A stretch of 64,000 bases of DNA from Ustulina deusta. Its lineage: Eukaryota; Ascomycota; Sordariomycetes; Xylariales; Xylariaceae. The notes beneath the pieces were generated by a model. The model saw only the letters and a list, made by a program, of their open reading frames with translations, searched no databases and had not been told where the DNA came from. The stretch spans positions 20,003 through 84,002 of the forward strand of contig JAJNNX010000087.1 of the NCBI GenBank assembly GCA_023159155.1, written 5' to 3'. Shown here one piece after another: positions 56,429 through 64,000 of this stretch; the first letter of the stretch is position 1; the number at the start of each line of letters is the position of its first letter. Made by a program: the position numbers and the translations under genes.

Positions 56429-59400
56429 TGTAATAATTTAAGTATTACTTTTATAAAGTATATTAGAACTATTTTTAAATATTTTTTTAAACAATTAAAC
56501 AATTTATATATAGCATGCATTATAACTATTTATTATAACTTTAAACTATTTGCTAGGATTTAGTTTTTATTTTAGTAGTATAATATAAACTTAAAAAAAA
56601 TGTGCTTATATAAAAAATATAGCCCGCAAAAAAAAATATTTTTTATTAAATAACTTTAAAAAAAGTATACTTTAATCTAATAAAAAACTTTGCTTTAATA
56701 TATAATAATAATTATTAAATATATTATTTATATAAAAACTTTTATTTAATTAATTTATTATAGCTAAATATAATAATAATAAAAATAAATAACTTATTAT
56801 TATTTAAATAAGTAATAAGTTTAAATAAGCTATTATTAACTTTATTTTTATTAATTATTAATATTATTATAAAAAAAAAAAATTTAAAAAAAAAATTCTA
56901 AACTTAATTAATTAATATATAATAGCTTATATTAAAAAATTTTTTTTTTTTTTTTTTTTGTAGAATTATTTTAAAAATAAAACAAACAATCTTTATATTT
57001 ACAAAACTTATAAACTAGTCTATTTTTAATACTATTTTAAATTATTTAAAAGCTTTGTAGTAAAAATTTAAGTTATAAAATATTATAATAATTATTAATA
57101 TTTAATATATTTTAAATCTATATAAATTATTATAAAAAACTAAAAATAATATAATAAGTTTTTTTAAATAAAATAAATATTGTATTAATTTAAGTACTAA
57201 TAAAAATATTAATTAAAAGATTTTAATTAAAATTTTTTAAATATAATTTATTAAATTTAAGTTTGGTAACTTTAGCTTTTTAACTTATTATATAAATACT
57301 TTTTAATAAATAAACTAGTAATAAACTATTAATTAATTTTTAAACAAATTTAAAATAATAACTACTTAGTATAATAGTTTATAAAATTAAATAATAAAAA
57401 TAAATTAATACATTATAGATTTGATTGCCTAACGCTAATTAATTTTATATTTAAAACAAACTAAAAAAAAGTTTTATAAAACTGCTCGAATATATATAAT
57501 TATTTTTTATAATAATATAACAAAAAATAAAATTAAGTTTAAAATATAATATAAAAATATAAAGAATTATTTTTTTATTAATAAGAATTAGTTTGCTAAT
57601 AATGCTATAAAAATAATAAATATTAAGTCTTATTTTAGAAAAAAAGCTATAAAAAACTTATAGCTCTATTTTAAAAAAATTTATTTAAATTAAATCAAAA
57701 TTTCTATAATACTATTGATTTATTTTTAGAATAATTATTATAATATTAATAAAACTATTAAATCTAAAAAAAAATATAAAAAGTTATTTTTTAAAAGTAA
57801 ATCTTTAGATAAGTTTTTTAAGTTTAAAAATAATTTTGTTTAATTTATTAGTAAGATATGTTTTAAAAAATAAAAATAAAAATAAAAACTTAAAAATTGA
57901 TTTTTAATTTATTTTTATAATAAAACTATATTTAAATATTTAAAAAATAATATTATTTTTAATATTTATATAAAATATATTATTTAAATTGCTTATTAAT
58001 TAAATATTGGCAACTAAAAAAAATATAGTTTATAAAGCTAGAAAATAAACTTTTGCTATAGCTAAAAATAATATAAAAAAAAATAATAATATTAACTAAA
58101 AAAGTAGAATAAACATAAAAAGTAATATAGTATTTATGGTCCAAAGCTTTAAAATTAGTAATAATAAAATAAAAAAGCTAATTTTTTTAAAAAAATGTTT
58201 TAATTACAAATAATAAAAATATATATTAAAAAATTATTTAATAAAAACTAGCATAGCAGCTAATTATAGAACTTAAATAAATATTATATTTACAAAATAT
58301 AGTGGATTAAAGATGCTTATTTTAAAAAATAGTTCTAATAAAGATTATATTAAATTATTAAAAAAGTAATTTTAAATAAAATAGATTTTTATTTAAAAAG
58401 TATATTTTTAGATTATAAAAAAAAAATAATAAATAAGTTTTTTTAAAAAAAAGCTTTTTTTATATATTTGTACTATAAGCAATAATAAATTATTTTTAAT
58501 AATTTATAATTTTTTAAAAAATATAAGAGCTAGACTATATATATTTATAAATATTTGTTTTATTAAAAAAGTTCTATAATAATTATAATTTATTATAATA
58601 AAAATATTATTATATTTTGTAATAAGTTATAATAGCAAAAGTTAATAATTAATTAAGCAAATATTATTAATTAATTTAAAAATCTAAAGCGATATTTTTT
58701 AATAAATTTTTATATTTATATTAAATATATAATATAATGTTATTTTTAGCAAGTTATAGTTTTAAGCTTATAATATTTTATTAAACTATTAATAAAATAG
58801 ATTAGTATTTTTGCTAGATTTATTAACTAAACTTAATCATAAATATAATTTAATAATAAATAATACTAAGAAATAATTATTATATTTTTTTTTTTAAATA
58901 GATATATAATATAAAAATATAAAGTTAAAAAAAGCTATAGAATATTAAAAAAAATAATAGTAAGCCGCAAACTAGTGCAACTAAGCATATAATACTATAT
59001 AATAACTTTATATTAATATTTTAAAAAAAAGTAACTTTACTATAAAAGATATTACTAAAATAGAGAAAAACTTATATAATAGTTTTGTATTATTATCTAA
59101 GTTTACTTATAAAAAAAAAAAAGCAAAAAAGAAATAAGAAAAGCAAAAGTTTAAAAAATATAAATTTTCTTATTAATAGTCTAATATTGCTAATATATAT
59201 TAGTTAAAACATAATAGCATTAGTTAATATAAATATTAATTATAATATATTATAATAAGTGCTATAATATTTAAAAAAATAGTTTAAAAAAATAATTTTT
59301 ATAAAAATATATAGATTACTAGTATTTATTAAGTAGATAAAATAATTAAAGAACATAAGTCTAAAAAGGAACTATTTTTTAAAAAAAAAACAAAAAAATA

Positions 59401-59535
59401 AAAAAAAAAGCCCTAGAACTTATACCTCTAGAATATTATAACTTTTTTTATATTTTTAGCAAAATAGATTCTAATATTTTACTGTTTTACTGCCTACAAA
59501 TAGATTATAAAATAGAATTTATAAATATAAAACTT

Positions 59536-59994
59536 TTGAAAAACTTAAATTATAGCTTTTTATATAAAATATTATTAAATAAATTAGAAACTATAAAAAA
59601 GCATTTTATTAATAATTTATATAAAAGATTTATTAAGCTAAGCAATGCTTTATTTGTAAAAAAACTTTATAGTAGATTTTATTTTTGTATAAATTATTGC
59701 AAATTAAACAAAATTATTAAAAAAAATTGGTATTTTTTATTATTAATTAAAAAAACCTTATTATATATTTTTAAAACTAAAACTTTTACTAAAATTAATA
59801 TAAAATAAGCTTTTTATTATATATAAATATATTTAAAACAAAAAAACTTTATAATATTTTATATTTATTATAGTATATATTATTATTATATTTTTTTGTT
59901 TGGTTTTATTAATAGCTTTTTTATATTTTAAAAATATATTAATAATATTTTATTTAATTATTTAAATAATTTTTGTAGCGCTTACGTAAATAAT
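59536..59994 (+). pseudogene. Ty3/gypsy reverse transcriptase remnant
   Basis: An open stretch to 59808 keeps the RT blocks in mutated form: IKKHFINNLYKRFIKLSNA, ALFVKK, FCINYCKLN (family: FCVDYRxLN) and FTKINIK (family: FTKIDLR). In the same frame at 59974-60009 follows CSAYVNNIFIYSNN, the YxDDIL(V/I)YS block, in which both catalytic Asp codons have become Asn (GA-to-AA, the RIP direction). Stops lie between. Without the aspartates it cannot polymerise DNA. Confidence 0.8.
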
Positions 59995-60628
59995 ATTTTT
60001 ATTTATTCTAATAATTTAAAAAAATACTAAGTATATATAAAAAAAGTTTTTATTTGATTGCGATCCGCTAGCTTATAAGCGGACCTTAAAAAGTTAAAAT
60101 TTTATATAATTAAAACTAAGTTTTTAGGTATATTATTAGTACTAAAAATATATAGGTTAACTTAGCTAAAATTATTATAATATATAATTAGGAAATATTT
60201 ATAACTATAAAAAAAGTTTAATTTTTTTAAGTTTTTATAACTTTTGTTAAAAATTTATAAAAAATTATAGTAGAACAAGAGCTTTTTTTAATTATTTAAT
60301 AAAAAAAAAAGTATTGTTTAAATAAATTAAATAATATAAAAAAGCTTTTTAAAAGTTAAAAAAAAGTCTTTATATTAACTTTTATTTTTAAATATTTTAA
60401 TTATAAACTATTTACTAAAATAAAAACGAACATTTTTAATAATATAATAATAAAAATTATATTCTAGTTATATAATAATAAATAATATTTTATTATATTT
60501 TATTTTAAAACTATATATAATACTAAATTAAATTATAATATTTATAATAAAAAAAATTAATAGTAGCTCTAGTACTTAAAAAATAGCAAACTAAACTAAT
60601 TAGTAATTATAATTATTTTTTAGTTTTT

Positions 60629-60772
60629 ATAGACTATAAGGCATTAAAGTATTTTAGCAAGAAATAATATTTTAATTTAAAACAAGCTAAATAAATATTT
60701 TTATTTTTTAAATATAATTTTTTAATTATTTACTAACTTAGAAAAGAAAATATAGTAGTAAACGTAATGTTT
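60629..60772 (+). pseudogene. Ty3/gypsy RNase H remnant
   Basis: One frame reads DYKALKYFSKK, NLKQAK and RKENIVVNVM, corresponding to the family's TDHKxLxYF, LNxRQARW and GKENxVADALSR blocks. It is broken by stop codons. It lies downstream of the RT as expected, confirming element type and orientation. Confidence 0.7.
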
Positions 60773-62710
60773 TATAAATAAAAAAATCTTTAAATATAAA
60801 CTAAAAAAAAAAAGCGTATAAACATATAACTTTATTTAGATTTATATATAATATTTTTTTATTTTAAAAAAATAATATTATAATATTATATAAAATATAA
60901 CTTTATATTAACTTAGAATAACTAAAAAGCGATTAGTTAATAAATTATATTTTATATAAAAATAGGATAAACTTTAATATAAAGATTTACTAATAAAAAG
61001 TTAGAATAAATATAAAAAATAATTTATAAGTTATTAAAAAAGGACTTATAATTTTTAAAAATAGATTAGTTATTCCGGACGTTTTATATTTATATATATA
61101 ACTAATCAAAAAAATATATAATAGAATACTAACTATATACTTTAGAAAAAAAAAATTGTTTATTTAATAATATTAGTAGCTAAAAATAATAAAAGATTAT
61201 AATATACATATAGCTAATTATTTAAAATACTATTTAGCTAATGTATTAAAAAATAAAACTTTTAGCAAATTATGTTTGTTTTTAATATTTAATAAGGTAT
61301 AAAAATACTTAGTAATAAATTTTAAATAAATACTTAAAGATTAATATAGTTATAATAATATATTAGTAATAATTAATTAGTTACACAAACAAGCATAAAT
61401 AATTTTTTATATAATATAAGCTATGTTTAAAAATATAGTTTATATATATTATAAAGGCCCTTTTAAAATATTTGGAGTATTTATAATAATTACTTTAAAT
61501 AAAGGACTATAGTTTATATTTATATTTATAAATAAACTATATAAACTAATAAGTATAATTTATATTTTAGCTTTAATAAAATATTATAAAACAATAGAAC
61601 AAGCAGAAATTATAAACAAATATTTTAACTAAAAGTTAAAACTTTATATAAACTATTATTAAAATAGTTAGTCTAAAAAAATATTTATTATAAATTATAT
61701 ATAAGTAGCCTTACTATATAAGTTTATAAGCTTAGCGCTTTATAAAATAAAAATAGAATTTTTAATACTGTTCTATTTTGATTAAAAGAACAAAACAGCT
61801 AAAAAAGAAATAAACAAATTATTAATACAAAAAAAAGTTCTACAAGAAAACATATAAAAAAGGGCTAAAAAAATAGTCTAGTTTATTAATATAGCTAAAT
61901 TATATTTATAAAATATATAAGATTATATAATATAGTAAGCTAATAAAAACTATAAAAATTTTAATTTTAATATAAAAGATTATATATTTATACTAAAAAA
62001 ATAATAAAGCTAAAAAATAAATTGCTTGTTTAATAAGTTTGACTATTTAATAATATAACAAATATTTAAAATTTTAATATATATTAATAATATTTTTATA
62101 TTTAAAATTTTTTTTTTAGCAAGCTATAAACAAATATTATACTAATAGATTATAAAAATATTTTAATAACTTATTACTAAAGTAAAAAGCAAAAAATCTA
62201 AAAAATAAAATAATTAAGCTAAAAAACAAAAAAAAGTTATAATAAAAAAAATAAAAACTTTAAAGATATATTATAAAAAACTATAATATTAAATTAATTA
62301 AAAGAGCTAAAATATTAATAATAAATAGTATTTAATAAAAAACTTTAAAAATAGTACAAAAGCGCTAAAAAAATTTTATAATAAAAACTCTAAATTAGCA
62401 GGGCTACTAATAAAGTTAAAAAAATAGCTAAAAGCTACAAAAAATAATAAATTTAATAAAATATACTTTAATAATAATAAAACTATACTAAAAAATATAA
62501 AAAAGTTTTAATAAAAATATATATATAAAATAACTTTATATTTAAGTTATAATATAACAAAATTTATTAATATTATATATAAAAAACCCTATTTAATAAC
62601 GTAATAAAATAAAAGCCTAGATCAAAATTAATAAGTAAATATTTAAAGCTATTTTTTTTTTAGTTAGAAAATATTTGTTTAAATATATATAAATATATAT
62701 ATATATTTTT

Positions 62711-62722
62711 TATAAGGGGGGT
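62711..62722 (+). other. Polypurine tract of the inner element
   Basis: TATAAGGGGGGG-like run ending directly at the first base of the right LTR; it primes plus-strand DNA synthesis in LTR elements. The G run stands out in A/T-only surroundings. Confidence 0.7.
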
Positions 62723-62983
62723 AGTTATAATATAGTAGCTAGTAGCTAGTAGTGTAGCTATAACCTATAAGCTATATAAACTATAATTTTTAATTCTTAA
62801 GTTATATAATTTATACTTAGCTAGTACTTAGCAATGATTTAATAGCTGCTTATATTTTTTATTAATCTATTTATAAAAAACTTACAACATATTTTTATAA
62901 AATTAGTTTTTTTTTTTTATACTTAGATTTTAATACAAAGTTTGCTTTCGGAATAAAGCTTTGCTTTTTGTGATTGTTTAACA
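62723..62983. repeat. Inner element, right LTR (261 bp)
   Basis: Same length as the left copy. The outer end is little mutated (TTTCGGAATAAAGCTTTGC) and finishes in AACA. Confidence 0.88.
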
Positions 62984-62988
62984 TATAA
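62984..62988. other. Target site duplication TATAA (right)
   Basis: Directly follows the inner right LTR. Outer-element sequence resumes afterwards, up to its own right LTR at 63257. Confidence 0.8.
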
Positions 62989-63256
62989 TAATAATTTTAA
63001 TAATATTTAGTATATAGCTTAAAATTATAAAAATATATTAATTAAGCTTGATTAATTTTATAAAATTTATAAAAAAAATATTTAAATTGTTTATAAAATT
63101 ATAAAAATAAATATATATAATAGTAACTAATAAATTTTTAAATAATTATAAAAATAATAATAAAGTAGTATAATATAAAAAAATTATATAAATTTAATAT
63201 TATTAGTAATTTTGAGTTAAAACTATGTTTAAATTTTTAGTTTTAAAAAAAAATAA

Positions 63257-63397
63257 TATAATAGTTAGTATAGTTTTAGCAAAATTTGCAAAATTTTTAA
63301 ACTTATATAGTAATAAAATAAAAAGTTTATATATAAATTAACTTATAACTTTGTAGCTATATATATAAAGTTTATATCTATTTATTTTATAAACTCT

Positions 63398-63428
<31 letters not shown>

Positions 63429-63495
63429 AGCTTAGAGTCTTTGTCTATAGTATTAATAAACTAGCTATGGAAACTTTACTTAACTGATCGTAACA
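63257..63495. repeat. Outer element, right LTR (239 bp)
   Basis: Pairs with 51549-51785. Its inner part is mutated. The outer part (CTTAGAGTCTTTGTC, then GATCGTAACA at the end) is almost unmutated. The TAATT target duplication follows at 63496-63500. Confidence 0.85.
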
Positions 63496-63500
63496 TAATT

Positions 63501-64000
63501 AATCTTTAATTATTATTATAAATTATTACTATACTTAGTTTTTTAATTATTATTGCTTCTTTATTATTATTTTTTAATTTATGCTTAGTTTGCTATATAA
63601 GCAAGTTAGCTACATAACTTTTTTAACTATATTAGTAATTTTTTTATCTCTTATTTTATATATAAATAAAACTATAGTTTATTATAGTTTAAATAACTAA
63701 TTAATTATATTGCTGCTTAAATTAAAAATATATTTTAAAATTAACTCTTATATATTTAAATCTTTCTTTTAGTTTATATTAATCTAGCTTATTAATACTT
63801 TTAATAGTTTTTTTAAATATTAAGTAGTATGCTTTAGTTTTTAAAAAATATTATCATATTTGTTTAATTACTATTTTATATATTAAGATTAGATTTAATA
63901 TATATTTACTAATATATAAAACAATAAATTTAATATCTAGTTATATATTTATTATTAAATATATTAAAAATCTAACTATAGATTAATACTTATATTTATT
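63501..64000. other. AT-rich, RIP-mutated sequence to the window end
   Basis: Continuation of the DNA into which the outer element inserted. Almost only A and T, no frames, no ends recognised. The tract runs beyond the window. Confidence 0.5.

Larger units (their letters stand above)
56168..62983 (+). mobile_element. Nested Ty3/gypsy LTR retrotransposon, RIP-mutated
   Basis: 6,816 bp with two LTRs of exactly 261 bp and a 5-bp target duplication, TATAA. It lies inside the outer element. A polypurine tract sits directly before the right LTR, so it runs rightward. Reverse transcriptase and RNase H remnants at 59,536-60,772 match the Ty3/gypsy type in order and motif. Stop codons in every frame make it dead. 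Confidence 0.88.
51549..63495. mobile_element. Outer LTR retrotransposon, RIP-mutated, interrupted by a nested element
   Basis: Direct terminal repeats 51549-51785 and 63257-63495 flanked by the duplicated TAATT (51544-51548 and 63496-63500). Total span 11,947 bp; without the nested 6,816-bp element and its extra target copy it is about 5.1 kb. The right end finishes in GTAACA, the canonical CA end; the left starts TA where TG is expected. The interior is A/T only and no domain was readable, so the superfamily is unknown. Confidence 0.85.

Noticed and set aside
1..64000. tRNA, rRNA and CRISPR arrays
   Set aside because: Looked for cloverleaf T-loop motifs, 5S-like blocks and regularly spaced repeats; none seen. 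CRISPR would not be expected in a fungal genome.

Overview
The window looks like nuclear DNA of a filamentous ascomycete (Pezizomycotina). The genes carry short introns of about 50-90 bp with GTRNGT donors, CTNAC branch sites and YAG acceptors. The gene families are typical of that group: a HET-domain protein, PTH11/rhodopsin-like receptors, an NRPS-like reductase, a JEN-type carboxylate transporter, small secreted Cys-rich proteins and a KLC-type TPR/subtilisin fusion. GC-normal gene blocks alternate with two long tracts that are almost only A and T. Those tracts have the C-to-T/G-to-A signature of repeat-induced point mutation (RIP). The species cannot be told from sequence alone.

Layout: 0.7-6.7 kb holds a possible catabolic group (class II aldolase, quinone-oxidoreductase-like MDR enzyme, TIM-barrel amidohydrolase, JEN-like transporter). 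6.9-12.5 kb is a gene graveyard: a broken acyltransferase, a TPR-subtilisin relic, an O-methyltransferase missing its N-terminal half, and 5' stubs of a receptor-like protein and an MFS pump that run into each other. 13.0-16.5 kb is an NRPS-like A-T-reductase gene that is open except for one TAG where the reductase catalytic tyrosine should be. 17.0-23.7 kb has AIM18, a HET protein and an FAD monooxygenase. 23.7-26.3 kb is an old non-coding tract with tandem hairpins. At 26.3 kb lies a small secreted Cys-rich protein.

From 26.8 to 36.5 kb there is a single AAA+ ATPase gene split by a RIP-mutated LTR retrotransposon at 28,576-35,528. I could define it exactly: two LTRs of 319 bp each and a 5-bp target duplication, GTAAG. 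The target is the first five bases of an intron, so the 5' splice site was duplicated and the original 49-bp intron became about 7 kb. 37.3-49.4 kb is ordinary: cyclin H, an amino-acid permease, an amidase, a rhodopsin-like membrane protein and a conserved hypothetical protein with a C-terminal membrane segment.

From about 50.8 kb to the end everything is RIP-mutated transposon. An outer LTR element (51,549-63,495, target duplication TAATT) contains a nested Ty3/gypsy element (56,168-62,983, two 261-bp LTRs, target duplication TATAA). The inner element's reverse transcriptase and RNase H are still readable, but its YxDD active site now reads YVNN. In all three elements the outermost parts are much less mutated than the interiors.

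Gene models come from reading frames and splice sites by eye. Family assignments are from recognition of motifs, not from database searches.
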